Assembly: GCF_001687105.1 (NCBI RefSeq)
Contig: NZ_CP014596.1
Span: 489,501 to 553,500 of the forward strand
Origin: Salipiger sp. CCB-MM3
GTDB taxonomy: Bacteria > Pseudomonadota > Alphaproteobacteria > Rhodobacterales > Rhodobacteraceae
Length of the DNA stretch: 64,000 nucleotides
Reading direction: 5' to 3'
Below, in pieces: positions 26,610 through 35,172 of this stretch; within the stretch, counting starts at the first letter, position 1, and every line of letters begins with the position of its first letter. The position numbers were made by a program, and so were the translations under genes. Below the pieces are notes generated by a model. That model did no database searches. It was given only the letters and a program-made list of their open reading frames with translations, and had not been told where the DNA came from.

Positions 26610-27308
26610 TCAGGAGCCGATCTCGATCCGGCGCAGGCCGGGAAATTCCTGTTGGGCCATGCCGTGCAGCGGGCGCATGTGGTGCGTCAGCACGTATTGC
26701 GCGGCAAAGGCCGAAGGCGCCTTAAGCATCAGCAGGCCGTTCTCGAAGCTCTCAAGCGCAAGCCCCGAGAACCAGCTGCGATAGAGGCCCGGATCGCTTT
26801 GCGCCAGCCGCGCCAGCGTGCGTGGCCACGGCGTGTCGGCGGGCGGCACGGGCTCGGCACTGCGGGCCGCGGCGAAATCCACGCGGACGACCTTTTCGGC
26901 GGGCGGCGCGTCTTGCGGTTGCTGCACCTCCATCCGGGCCGAGAAATCGGGGCCAACCTTGTCCCAATGCGGTTCGCTCAGCCGGTAAATCTCGGCGTAG
27001 TTCAGCCGGTAGGCCGCCACCCTGCCCCGAACGCCGGGGCGCAGTTGCAGCAGGATCTCGAGTTTCGTGAGACGTTTGACCTCTCGCTTCACGGTTCGCT
27101 CGTCCACCGACCAGAGCCGGGCCATTTCGCGCTGCCCCACGGTCAACTCGTCGTTGCGCCAGTTGTAGCGCGCCGTGACGAGCGCCACGAGCCGCAGCAT
27201 CGAGGTCTGGAATCCGGGCGATCCGTTCAGCCCGGCCACCGCTATGGCGGTCAATAGGTCATATTTCTGAGACCCTGCCTGAGGTCCCGTAAATCGTTTG
27301 AAGTCCAT
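26610..27308 (-). CDS. DnaA-like plasmid replication initiator
   Basis: 232 residues. The N-terminal half looks like a winged-helix DNA-binding region (LTVGQREMARLWSVDERTVK). The C-terminal ~75 residues (WPRTLARLAQSDPGLYRSWF, then LMLKAPSAFAAQYV) resemble the N-terminal domain of chromosomal DnaA, without its ATPase. This is the make-up of the DnaA-like replicases described for Rhodobacterales plasmids, where the gene lies divergent from parAB as here. It would initiate replication from the adjacent AT-richer region. A chromosomal DnaA is excluded by size and missing Walker motifs. Confidence 0.85.
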   Translation of the reverse strand: MDFKRFTGPQAGSQKYDLLTAIAVAGLNGSPGFQTSMLRLVALVTARYNWRNDELTVGQREMARLWSVDERTVKREVKRLTKLEILLQLRPGVRGRVAAYRLNYAEIYRLSEPHWDKVGPDFSARMEVQQPQDAPPAEKVVRVDFAAARSAEPVPPADTPWPRTLARLAQSDPGLYRSWFSGLALESFENGLLMLKAPSAFAAQYVLTHHMRPLHGMAQQEFPGLRRIEIGS

Positions 27309-27682
27309 GCTCGTCTGCTCTGCCGCCTGATTGGGTTCGGCTTCATTGGCCGATTCCCCGTTGGCTTCGACAGTGCTGGATTTTCCCGTCGTTTGTCAAC
27401 GGGGGCTCAAATACGGGACGGGATCCCTAATCCAAATTTATTTGGAAAAAATCGGTATATTGGTAATGGGTGACACGTATGCTGACACCGTTTCAAGGGG
27501 GGATTGTCACCATATCTGCCCGTTCCCGGCTGAGGGTGTCACGAAAACTGTGCCTGACCCGCCGCAGAAATCCCGTAAATCTGAAAATCTTCGCGAAAAT
27601 ACGAGAAATCGAGACTCCGGGTTTTGCCCTTTCTGCAATTCGCGTTATTGAAAGGACAGTAACAGAAAACACGAGCAGGCTC
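27309..27682. other. Candidate origin / control region between rep and parA
   Basis: This 374-bp gap is the most AT-rich stretch around. It holds the dyad TCCAAAT-TT-ATTTGGA at 27431-27446 followed by an A-run. It also has four related short elements: GGTGACAC (27469-27476), TGACACC (27483-27489), TTGTCACC (27504-27511) and GGTGTCAC (27535-27542). Elements 1 and 3, and 2 and 4, are inverted copies of each other. After them comes an A-rich tract (27570-27620). Position, AT content and iteron-like repeats make it the best origin candidate and the site of the parA and rep promoters. No classic DnaA box was found. Confidence 0.6.
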
Positions 27683-28993
27683 ATGAGAGATCATACAGAC
27701 CTTCAATCGATGAACGAACGCAGCCTCGCGCAGCAGGCTGCGGTGCGTCGCGCGACCTTCTCCCCGGCAGAGGAAAAGATCCTGCGTCCCTTCTCTATCT
27801 GGGAGATCAGCCACTTCATGTTCGACGTGCCCGCGGACACGCTGCGCAAGAAGCTGGCCGATGATCCCTCGCTGCCGCAGGGCTCTGTCGAGGAGGATGG
27901 CCGCCAGCGGTGGTTCACCCTGCAAGAGATCAATGAGCTGCGCCGCCGCCTGCGCTTCCGCGGCAAGTCGCTGCTGCCCCACCGCCCGGCCGGGCGCGCG
28001 ATGCGCGTCGCGGTGTCGAACTTCAAGGGCGGCGTTGGCAAGACGGTCGTGGCCCAGCACCTCGCCAATGCCGCCGCGCTCGACGGCTACCGCGTGCTGG
28101 TGATCGACTTCGACCCGCAGGCGACGATGACCCACTCCATGGGCCTCACCGAGGTGAAGGAATGGAACACCGTCTGGGGCATCATGTGCCGCGACCTCTG
28201 CCGCGAGGCCGACCGGATCGCCGCCGCTTATGATGACCCCGCCGACTGCCCCTACCCCACCGCCGATGAGCTGCCCGAGGATGTGCAGTCGATCGGCGCG
28301 CAGCGCATCCAGGACTTCATCCAAAAGACCGCCTGGCCGACCATCGACATCATCCCCTCCTGTGCCAACGCCGCCTTCGTCGAGTTCGCCTCGGCCCAGT
28401 ACCGCGCCATGCACAAAGCGTGGAGCTTCTTCGGCTGCGTCTCGCGCTACCTCGATGAGCTGCCCGAGGATCAATACGACCTCATCATCTTCGATTGCCC
28501 GCCGGCCATCGGCTACCAGTCGCTGAACGCGGCCTTCGCGGCGGACATCCTCTATATCCCCTCGGGCCCCGGCTATTGGGAATATGACTCCACCACCAGC
28601 TTCCTTGGCCAGCTTGGCGATGCGCTCGAGGATATTTCGGACGGGTTCGCCAAGGTCGCCGAAGATGCGGGCATCCGCCTGCCCAAGCGTTTCGCGGACG
28701 TCCGCCTGCTGATGACGCGCTTCGAGCAATCGAACCCGCTGCACGTGGCGATGATGGATGCCTTCCGCAATGTCTTTGGCGCTGACGTCTGCAAGCACGC
28801 CATCGAGATGACCCGCGCCGTCGAACAGTCGGGCCGCTTCCAGCAATCGGTCTACGAGCAGGACTACCGCCAGATGACCCGCGAGACGTGGAAGCGGGCG
28901 CGGCAGAGTTTCGACTCCGCCTATGATGAGTTCAAGGAAGTGGTGCTGCGCGCATGGGAAGCGAAAGGCGCGAAGGAAGAGGTTGAAGCATGA
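27683..28993 (+). CDS. parA: ParA-type plasmid partition ATPase
   Basis: 436 residues from the ATG at 27683 (an ATG at 27711 is possible; neither has a strong ribosome site). An N-terminal ~100-residue extension with a helix-turn-helix-like segment (FSIWEISHFMFDVPADTLRK) is typical of plasmid ParA proteins that repress their own promoter. The deviant Walker A KGGVGKT is at 115-121, with YRVLVIDFDPQATMTHSMG and DLIIFDCPP further on. It segregates the replicon together with ParB, whose ATG overlaps its stop by four bases. Confidence 0.92.
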   Translation: MRDHTDLQSMNERSLAQQAAVRRATFSPAEEKILRPFSIWEISHFMFDVPADTLRKKLADDPSLPQGSVEEDGRQRWFTLQEINELRRRLRFRGKSLLPHRPAGRAMRVAVSNFKGGVGKTVVAQHLANAAALDGYRVLVIDFDPQATMTHSMGLTEVKEWNTVWGIMCRDLCREADRIAAAYDDPADCPYPTADELPEDVQSIGAQRIQDFIQKTAWPTIDIIPSCANAAFVEFASAQYRAMHKAWSFFGCVSRYLDELPEDQYDLIIFDCPPAIGYQSLNAAFAADILYIPSGPGYWEYDSTTSFLGQLGDALEDISDGFAKVAEDAGIRLPKRFADVRLLMTRFEQSNPLHVAMMDAFRNVFGADVCKHAIEMTRAVEQSGRFQQSVYEQDYRQMTRETWKRARQSFDSAYDEFKEVVLRAWEAKGAKEEVEA

Positions 28994-30042
28994 GCAGCAA
29001 GAACAAGTTCGGTTTCGGCCCCATCGAGCCCGCGCAGGTCAAACCGCGCCGCCGCGACCCCGGTCCGATGGGCGCGGCAGTGCGCGAAGCCGCGAGCAGC
29101 ATGACCGAGAGCACCGAAAACCTCGTCGAGCAGCGCCGTCAGAATGCCACTGACGCCAAGGCGTTCCGGCTCGCGCAGGAAGAGGGCCGCGTTCTGGTGG
29201 CGGTGCCGCTCGAAGACATCCGCACCGATGATCTTCCGCGCGACCGTCTGGACCTTTCCAGTGTCGCGGCGTCCGACGAGATGGAGGAGCTCAAGGCCTC
29301 GATCCGCGAGCGTGGGCAAAAAGAACCGATCGAGGTCTATCGCACCGAGACCGGTTTTCAGCTGAAGAAAGGCTGGCGGCGTCTGACCGCGCTGCAGCAA
29401 CTGCTGACGGAAACCGGCGATGCGCGGTTTGCCAAGGCCGTGGCACGCGTCGCTGAAGAGGCGGGAACGCGGATCGATCTCTATATCGACATGGTCGAAG
29501 AGAACGTGATCCGTGAGGACCTCAGCTTTGCCGAGATGGCGCAGGTCGCGATCACCGCTGCGCAGGACACCGGGCTCGACGGGATGGGGGCCGAAGAACT
29601 GGTCGGCCGCATTTACGCGTCGCTACATAAGATGAAACGCTCTTACATTCGCAGCTTTGTCTATCTGCTCGACCATCTCGACGAGGCGCTGCCGTATCCG
29701 AAATCCGTGTCGCGCAACCTTGGTGTCGATGTGGCGCGTAAGATGCAGGCCGCGCCGGGCCGGATTGCTTCGCTGAAATCGGCGCTGTCGAACGCCAGCT
29801 CTGTGGATGAGCAGACAGAGGTGCTGAAGAAGTTCGTTCTCAGCGCCGAACGGTCCGAGGGCAAAGCCGAACAGGCACCGCGCCAGCGCAGCGTGAAATA
29901 CGAATTTCACGTGGGCCTGTCGAAAGTGACCGCGCGCAAGGGCGAGTGCCGTATCCTCTCGGAGATCGATTTCTCCTCGGTGGACCGCAAGCGGCTGCAG
30001 AAAGCGGTTGAGGCGTTCGAAGCGGTTCTGCGCGACGAGTAA
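28990..30042 (+). CDS. parB: ParB/RepB-type centromere-binding protein
   Basis: 350 residues. A ParB N-terminal domain is visible at about 70-140 (VAVPLEDIRTDDLP, EEKxSIRERGQKEPIEVY-like segment, KKGWRRLTALQQL), followed by MVEENVIREDLSFAEMAQVA, the usual lead into the helix-turn-helix. It binds centromere sites and loads ParA. The TAA stop is itself inside the first of three palindromes downstream, which are the obvious targets. Confidence 0.9.
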   Translation: MSSKNKFGFGPIEPAQVKPRRRDPGPMGAAVREAASSMTESTENLVEQRRQNATDAKAFRLAQEEGRVLVAVPLEDIRTDDLPRDRLDLSSVAASDEMEELKASIRERGQKEPIEVYRTETGFQLKKGWRRLTALQQLLTETGDARFAKAVARVAEEAGTRIDLYIDMVEENVIREDLSFAEMAQVAITAAQDTGLDGMGAEELVGRIYASLHKMKRSYIRSFVYLLDHLDEALPYPKSVSRNLGVDVARKMQAAPGRIASLKSALSNASSVDEQTEVLKKFVLSAERSEGKAEQAPRQRSVKYEFHVGLSKVTARKGECRILSEIDFSSVDRKRLQKAVEAFEAVLRDE

Positions 30043-30054
30043 CCCGCGGGTTAC
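30039..30054. promoter_or_regulatory. parS-like palindrome 1 (overlaps parB stop)
   Basis: GTAACCCGCGGGTTAC is a perfect 16-bp palindrome whose fourth-codon phase contains the TAA of parB. It shares the GTAACCC/GGGTTAC arms with two larger palindromes further right, and a lone half-site GGTAACCC lies at 30067-30074. Candidate ParB binding site. Confidence 0.75.
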
Positions 30055-30096
30055 GGGGCAGGGGGCGGTAACCCGGCCCACAAACTAAGGCATGAG

Positions 30097-30124
30097 AGGC
30101 CGGTAACCCATGGGTTACCGGCCT
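30097..30124. promoter_or_regulatory. parS-like palindrome 2 (28-bp perfect)
   Basis: A perfect 28-bp palindrome centred on CCCATGGG with arms AGGCCGGTAACCC/GGGTTACCGGCCT, 55 bp after parB. Candidate centromere site. It is followed by TTTTGCTTT, so the same sequence could also fold as the transcription terminator of parAB. Confidence 0.75.
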
Positions 30125-30293
30125 TTTGCTTTGGTGGGTGATTTAGGGCAGGGGCGCCCATAGCGAGAGCGGCTGAAGGCCCCGATGCGCGCGGCGCTGA
30201 ACTTCTTGATTGTAGTGACGGCGGGCTTGAGAAGTCCGCAGCCAGCGAGGGAGCTAGGCTGCGTTGCGATGCGGGCGGGAGGGAACATCTGAT

Positions 30294-30329
30294 GCGACTC
30301 TGGGTAACCCGTGGGTTACCCAGAGTCGC
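30294..30329. promoter_or_regulatory. parS-like palindrome 3 (36 bp, central GT)
   Basis: Two 17-base arms, GCGACTCTGGGTAACCC and its exact reverse complement, flank a central GT. The inner GGTAACCC/GGGTTACC core is shared with the two palindromes next to parB. Candidate ParB site 250 bp downstream of the gene. Confidence 0.75.
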
Positions 30330-30528
30330 CGGGCAGGGCGTTCGAACAGGCCAATACGGTTTTGCGGGGTGGGTGTCCGCTTCGATCTGCAGCGCAAAAG
30401 GCGACCCCAGAGCAGCGGGAAAACTGGCCCATGATCACCCCGCTCGATCCGGGTTTAGCCGCATGCGGGAACGGCAATACCGGGAGTCGTGGAAAACGCG
30501 GAAAATCAGGTGATTCGGGCCAAAATCA

Positions 30529-30560
30529 CTGCGAATCAGGGCTTTGGAGCCGATTCGCAG
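30529..30560. other. Strong hairpin in the post-partition region
   Basis: CTGCGAATC (30529-30537) pairs with GATTCGCAG (30552-30560). The interior continues with GGCT/AGCC pairing, giving a stem of about 13 pairs with a small bulge. A weaker dyad GTGATT/AATCAC (30510-30529) abuts it, and the heptamer TGATTCG or its complement recurs three times. Function unknown; it could belong to a small antisense RNA, an origin or a partition accessory site. Confidence 0.5.
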
Positions 30561-30593
30561 CTCATATCAGGCCTTAAATGCATGTAAAACAAC

Positions 30594-30621
30594 AAAAAAC
30601 CCGACGGTTTTCACCGCCGGG
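30594..30621 (-). terminator. Intrinsic terminator of the rhaDI operon
   Basis: Read on the minus strand, CCCGGCGG, a six-base loop and CCGTCGGG (one G-U pair) are followed directly by six T residues, 47 bp past the rhaI stop. This is a standard rho-independent terminator. Confidence 0.85.
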
Positions 30622-30668
30622 CAGGGGCAGACGCCCCGAAAGCCCGAAAATGGGCCGAAAACCCTGTC

Positions 30669-31943
30669 TCAGACGATCCCGCCGCCCGCGCCACTGACCT
30701 CCGGGCGCTCCGCAGAAACCTTCGCGCGGTAGTGCGATGCCCGATACGCGGCGACCGGATCGATCGCTGCGCCAGCCTCAAAGCGGGCCATGGCGAGGAT
30801 CGGTTCGACGTCGGTGCGATAGGCGGCCTTGAGCGTCGCTGCCGCCATCAGCGCGTCGTTCTCTTGCTGGAAGCCTGCAAGGGCAGGGCGGTCCACCAGC
30901 AGAGCCTGCGCATAGGCCCGCCGCACCTCGTTGGCGGAGGAAATCAGGCTCTCGATAGGGTCTGTGACGTTGTGCGACTGATCCAGCATATGGGCAGGCG
31001 CAAAGCCCTCCTTGCCCTCCGCCGCGACCAGCTCGTTGAACACGAGGAACAGCCGGAACGGGTCTATGCTGCCGGTGTCGAGGTCGTCGTCGCCGTATTT
31101 GCTGTCGTTGAAATGAAAGCCGCCCAGCTTGCCGAACTGGATGAGCCGCGCCGCGATCATCTCGATATTGGTGTTGGGCGCGTGGTGCCCCAGATCGACG
31201 AGGCAGAGCGCTTTGTCGCCCAGCTCCTTGGCGATCAGATAGTTCGTCCCCCAATCCTGCACGACGGTGGAATAGAAGGCGGGCTCGAACATCTTGTGCT
31301 CCGACAGCAGCCGCCAGTCCTCGGGCAGAGCCTTGTAGATGTCCTTCATGGACCCGAGATAACGCTCGAACTGCGCGGTCAGATCGGTCTGCCCGGGGAA
31401 GTTCGAACCGTCACCGATCCACACCGTCAGGGCCTTCGACCCAAGCGCCTCGCCGATTTCGATGCATTCAAGATTGTGCTCCACCGCCTGCGCGCGCACC
31501 GCCGGATCGGTGTGCGACAGCGAGCCGAACTTGTAGCTCAGAGCTTGGCCCGGCTGGTCCTGAAATGTGTTTGAGTTCATCGCGTCAAAGCCAAGCCCCA
31601 GCGCGGCGGCTTTCTGGCGCAGCGCGGCAGGGTCCGCCTTGTCCCACGGGATGTGCAGCGAGACGCTGGGCGTCGCGGCGGTGAGCTGATGGATGACGCC
31701 GCAATCGTCGAGCTTGTCGAAGATGTCCCGCGGCTCTCCGCCGCCGGGAAAGCGGGCGAAACGGGTGCCGCCGGTGCCCACGCCCCAACTGGGCACAGCC
31801 ACGCCATAAGAGCCTACTTTGCGCTTGATAGTGTCGATGTCGACCCCGCGCCGGGCGAGTTGCGCGCCCAGCATTTCGTAGTCGAACTTGAGCGCATCGG
31901 CGCGCCCCTCGTTCTGCGTGGCGATCAGATCGCTGCTAATCAT
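30669..31943 (-). CDS. rhaI: L-rhamnose isomerase (RhaI type)
   Basis: 424 residues from the ATG at 31943 (GGGAGG upstream). It belongs to the RhaI branch of rhamnose isomerases found in rhizobia and other bacteria, related to xylose isomerase-like TIM barrels. Likely metal- and substrate-binding stretches are visible: LSEHKMFEPAF, LVDLGHHAPNTNIEM and GFHFNDSKYGDDDLDTGSID. It converts L-rhamnose to L-rhamnulose in the cytoplasm. It is the second gene of rhaDI and precedes a clear terminator. Confidence 0.9.
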   Translation of the reverse strand: MISSDLIATQNEGRADALKFDYEMLGAQLARRGVDIDTIKRKVGSYGVAVPSWGVGTGGTRFARFPGGGEPRDIFDKLDDCGVIHQLTAATPSVSLHIPWDKADPAALRQKAAALGLGFDAMNSNTFQDQPGQALSYKFGSLSHTDPAVRAQAVEHNLECIEIGEALGSKALTVWIGDGSNFPGQTDLTAQFERYLGSMKDIYKALPEDWRLLSEHKMFEPAFYSTVVQDWGTNYLIAKELGDKALCLVDLGHHAPNTNIEMIAARLIQFGKLGGFHFNDSKYGDDDLDTGSIDPFRLFLVFNELVAAEGKEGFAPAHMLDQSHNVTDPIESLISSANEVRRAYAQALLVDRPALAGFQQENDALMAAATLKAAYRTDVEPILAMARFEAGAAIDPVAAYRASHYRAKVSAERPEVSGAGGGIV

Positions 31944-32040
31944 GAAATCCCTCCCATGCCGCCTCTCCCGTGGCGGCTGCTGGCGGGCGGGACGCTCGGC
32001 CCGCCGCCGTATCAGACACAGTTTTGGCCGAAACAGAGCC

Positions 32041-34140
32041 TTACCTCGTGAAGGCTTCCTTGTTGCCGGCATCGACGTTGAGGATGTTGCCGGTGGATTT
32101 TGCCGAGAGGTCAGAGGCCAGGAAATAGGCCGCCTCGGCGATATCCTCGGGCAGCACCGAGCGCTTGAGCATCGAGCGGTTGCGGTACATTTCTTCGAGC
32201 CCCGCCTTGTCGGTGCCATAGGTCGAGGCGCGCTGGTCGAGCCATTCGCCCTCCCAGATGCGCGAGCCGCGCAGCACCGCGTCGGGGTTCACCACATTGA
32301 CCCGGATGCCATGCTCGGCGCCTTCCAGCGCGAGACAGCGGGCGAGGTGCAATTCCGACGCCTTGGCGGTGCAATAGGCCGAGGCGTTGGGCGAGGCGGC
32401 AAGCCCGTTCTTCGAGCCGATGAACACCAGCGCGCCGCCGAGGCCCTGTTTGCGCAGCAGGCGGAACGCCTCCCGCGAGGCAAGGAAATAGCCCGTCGAG
32501 AGGATGTCCATATTGCGCGACCAGAGCGCCAGAGAGGTCTCTTCCACCGGCGCGGAGGAGGCGATGCCCGCGTTCGACACCAGAATGTCGACGCCGCCGA
32601 ACGCCACACAGGTCTCTGCATAGGCGCGCGCGACGGCGTCTTCGCGGGTCACATCCATGGCGACCGAGCGCACGACATCGCTGGAATAGAGACTGGAAAG
32701 CTCGGTGCCGACCCTCTCCGCAGCACTGATGTCGATGTCGGCCAGCACCACGCAGGCCCCCTCGCGCAGCAGGCGCTCTGCGGTGGCCGCGCCGATGCCG
32801 CCGCCGCCGCCGGTGACCAGCGCGATACGCCCTGCGAGCGACTTGGGCTTGGGCATGCGCTGCAGCTTGGCCTCTTCCAGCAGCCAGTACTCGATATCAA
32901 AGGCCTCCTGCTCGGGCAGGCCCTGATAGTCGCTGACCGCAGACGCGCCGCGCATCACATTGATCGCGTTCACGTAGAACTCGCCCGAGATGCGCGCCGT
33001 CGCCTTGTCTTTGGCGAAGGTGATCATGCCGACGCCGGGGATGAGATAGACCACCGCATTGGGGTCGCGCAGGGCAGGGGAGGTCTCGTGCTTGCAGCGC
33101 TCGTAATAGGCGGTGTAGGCGTCGCGGTAGGCCTCGACCTGCGCAGGCAATTCGGCAAGAACAGAGTCTATATCGGGGCTTTCAGGGTCGAATGCCACAA
33201 CCAGCGGCGCGATCTTGGTGCGCAGGAAATGGTCCGGGCAGGAGGTGCCCATGGGGGCGAGCGTCTCGAGCGCATGGGCGTTGACGAATTCCAGCACCGC
33301 CTCCTGATCGTCGAAATGCCCGACCATATGCTGATTGCCGGACACCATGCCGCGAATGGCGGGCATCAGCGCGGCCGCAACCTCGCGCCGCGCCTCGGGG
33401 GCGAGGCTCTGGTGCTTGGCACCGCCGAAGGCCGGGGTGCCGGAGGTCTTCTCTTCGAGCCATGCGATGGCTTCGTTGATGATCCCGATGGTGGTCGCGT
33501 AACAGCTCTCAGCGGTGTCGCCCCATGTAAAGAGACCATGGCTTTCCAGCACCACGCCTTCCGCCTCGGGGTTCTCGCGGCAGAACGTCTCGAGCCAGAG
33601 GCCAAGCTCGTAGCCGGGCCGCTTCCACGGCAGCCATCCGATGCGGTTGCCAAAGATCTCCCGTGTTAGAGCCTGCGATTCCGTCGAGGCGGCGATGGCA
33701 ATGATCGCGTCGGCATGCATGTGGTCCACATGCGCGCGGGGGACATAGGCGTGGAGGGGCGTGTCGATGGAGGCCGCGCGCGGGTTCAGGTTGAAGGTGC
33801 AATGGGGCAGGTAGCCGACCATCTCGTCTTCGTGCTCCGGGCCGCGGTAGACGCCCTTCAGCGCGCGCAGTTTGTCCATATAGAGGGTCGAAAACCCGTC
33901 CAGCTTCATCGAGCCGACATCGCCGCCAGAGCCTTTGACCCAGAGCACCTCGACCTCGCTCCCGGTGAGCGGATCGCGTTCCGTCACTTTGGCCGAGGTA
34001 TTGCCGCCGCCGTAATTGGTGATTCTCTTGTCCGACCCCAGAAGGTTCGAGCGGTAGAGCAGCTTTTCCGGCTCGCTCATCGCCGCCGCCTTGTCGCTAT
34101 CCCACAGATTTTGCAGGCGGTCCTTGGCCCGTGTCAGCAT
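32041..34140 (-). CDS. rhaD: Bifunctional rhamnulose-1-phosphate aldolase / short-chain dehydrogenase
   Basis: 699 residues from the ATG at 34140 (GGAGGACACC upstream). The N-terminal ~420 residues are a class II aldolase domain with zinc-binding histidines (AHVDHMHADA and ESHGLFTWGD). The C-terminal ~265 are a short-chain dehydrogenase with VTGGGGGIGAATAERL, SNAGIA and the YCTAKAS active site. The fusion is standard for this family: it splits rhamnulose-1-phosphate to dihydroxyacetone phosphate and L-lactaldehyde, and the dehydrogenase half is thought to oxidise the aldehyde. It is divergent from rhaR. Confidence 0.92.
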   Translation of the reverse strand: MLTRAKDRLQNLWDSDKAAAMSEPEKLLYRSNLLGSDKRITNYGGGNTSAKVTERDPLTGSEVEVLWVKGSGGDVGSMKLDGFSTLYMDKLRALKGVYRGPEHEDEMVGYLPHCTFNLNPRAASIDTPLHAYVPRAHVDHMHADAIIAIAASTESQALTREIFGNRIGWLPWKRPGYELGLWLETFCRENPEAEGVVLESHGLFTWGDTAESCYATTIGIINEAIAWLEEKTSGTPAFGGAKHQSLAPEARREVAAALMPAIRGMVSGNQHMVGHFDDQEAVLEFVNAHALETLAPMGTSCPDHFLRTKIAPLVVAFDPESPDIDSVLAELPAQVEAYRDAYTAYYERCKHETSPALRDPNAVVYLIPGVGMITFAKDKATARISGEFYVNAINVMRGASAVSDYQGLPEQEAFDIEYWLLEEAKLQRMPKPKSLAGRIALVTGGGGGIGAATAERLLREGACVVLADIDISAAERVGTELSSLYSSDVVRSVAMDVTREDAVARAYAETCVAFGGVDILVSNAGIASSAPVEETSLALWSRNMDILSTGYFLASREAFRLLRKQGLGGALVFIGSKNGLAASPNASAYCTAKASELHLARCLALEGAEHGIRVNVVNPDAVLRGSRIWEGEWLDQRASTYGTDKAGLEEMYRNRSMLKRSVLPEDIAEAAYFLASDLSAKSTGNILNVDAGNKEAFTR

Positions 34141-34220
34141 GGTGTCCTCCCAATGTCGCGGTCCGATATGGCCGCCTCCTCGCCCTGAAAGCTGCGGCGC
34201 TGCTCTCATTCTGTCAACCA

Positions 34221-34281
34221 CAAACAATCAAAACCAATCATGCTGCGGCGCAGTATGATCGAAAATGAAAAAACGTGATTG
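34221..34281. promoter_or_regulatory. Candidate RhaR operators in the rhaD-rhaR promoter region
   Basis: The 186-bp divergent region contains two adjacent decamers, CAAACAATCA and AAACCAATCA (34221-34240), and the reverse complement TGATTG at 34276-34281 within an A-rich stretch. DeoR-type repressors bind short repeated or inverted elements of this kind. The assignment rests on location and repetition only. Confidence 0.4.
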
Positions 34282-34326
34282 ACTTGATGGGGGATTCGTC
34301 CAATCTGAGCGGAACAGGAGGACCCG

Positions 34327-35127
34327 ATGCACGAAACCGAGCGCCATAGGATCATATTGTCTGCCGTTCAGGAGCGGCCGATCGTGACGGTCTCGGAACT
34401 CGTGTCTCTGACCGGCACCTCCGAGGCGACGATCCGGCGCGACATTGCCACGCTGCATGCCGCCAAGCGGCTGCGCCGTGTCCGCGGCGGCGCCGAGGCG
34501 CTGGCCCCGCCGCCGCTGCCGGGACTGGCCGGGCGCACCTTCGCGGTGAACCAGGCGATCAACAGCGACCAGAAGCAGGCCATCGCCCGCGAGGCCGTGG
34601 CCCTCTGCGACGATGGCGAGGCGATCATCATCAACGGCGGGACAACCACCTTTCAGATGGTGCACCCGCTGGCCAACCGCCGGCTGCAGGTGCTGACCAA
34701 CAGCTTTCCCATCGCCGAACATCTGCTGAAGAATTCCAAGAACACGGTGATGCTGCCCGGTGGCGCGCTCTACCGCGAACAGAACATCATCCTGTCGCCC
34801 TTCGCGAGCGACATGACGCGGCACTATTACGCCAAGCGCATGTTCATGGGGGCCCACGCGCTGGGGCCCATCGGGCTGATGGAAGCCGACCCGCTGCTGA
34901 TTCAGGCCGAAGAGAAGCTCATCGATCAGGCCGACGAGCTGGTCGTGCTGGTCGACAGTTCGAAATTCGACAACCGCTCGAGCCTCGTGCTCTGCCCGCT
35001 CGAGCGCATCGACATCGTGATTACCGATGAAGGCATTTCCGACCGCACCGCCTCGATGTTGGAGGCAGCCGAGATCCGGCTGATCGTGGCGCAGACCGGT
35101 CGAGCGCGAGACGCCGGGGCGGGGTGA
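34327..35127 (+). CDS. rhaR: DeoR/GlpR-family repressor of the rhamnose locus
   Basis: 266 residues. The DeoR winged helix is clear (ERHRIILSAVQERPIVTVSELVS, TSEATIRRDIATLH..KRLRRVRGGA), followed by a sugar-phosphate-sensing domain with INGGTTTFQM and VLVDSSKFDNRSS. In rhizobia RhaR represses the rha genes until a rhamnose intermediate is present. It is the first gene of rhaRSTPQUK and lies 45 bp before the binding protein. Note that this is unrelated to the AraC-type RhaR of E. coli. Confidence 0.9.
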   Translation: MHETERHRIILSAVQERPIVTVSELVSLTGTSEATIRRDIATLHAAKRLRRVRGGAEALAPPPLPGLAGRTFAVNQAINSDQKQAIAREAVALCDDGEAIIINGGTTTFQMVHPLANRRLQVLTNSFPIAEHLLKNSKNTVMLPGGALYREQNIILSPFASDMTRHYYAKRMFMGAHALGPIGLMEADPLLIQAEEKLIDQADELVVLVDSSKFDNRSSLVLCPLERIDIVITDEGISDRTASMLEAAEIRLIVAQTGRARDAGAG

Positions 35128-35172
35128 CCGCCGCGGCACATAGGGAACGGCTCATAACTTAGGGAGGAGACA

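Larger units (their letters stand above)
30125..30668. other. Non-coding region downstream of parAB
   Basis: No credible gene is seen here. The stretch holds the third palindrome (30294-30329), a structured segment at 30503-30560 and the terminator of the rhaDI transcript (30594-30621). Short open frames present are GC-driven and lack ribosome sites. Confidence 0.6.

Noticed and set aside
27331..27651. A 106-codon frame in the rep-parA gap
   Set aside because: No recognisable domain, and it covers the iteron-like repeats and AT-rich tracts expected of an origin, so non-coding is more likely.
26610..30042. repABC-type replicon
   Set aside because: parA and parB are present, but the initiator is a DnaA-like protein on the opposite strand, not a RepC gene following repB.
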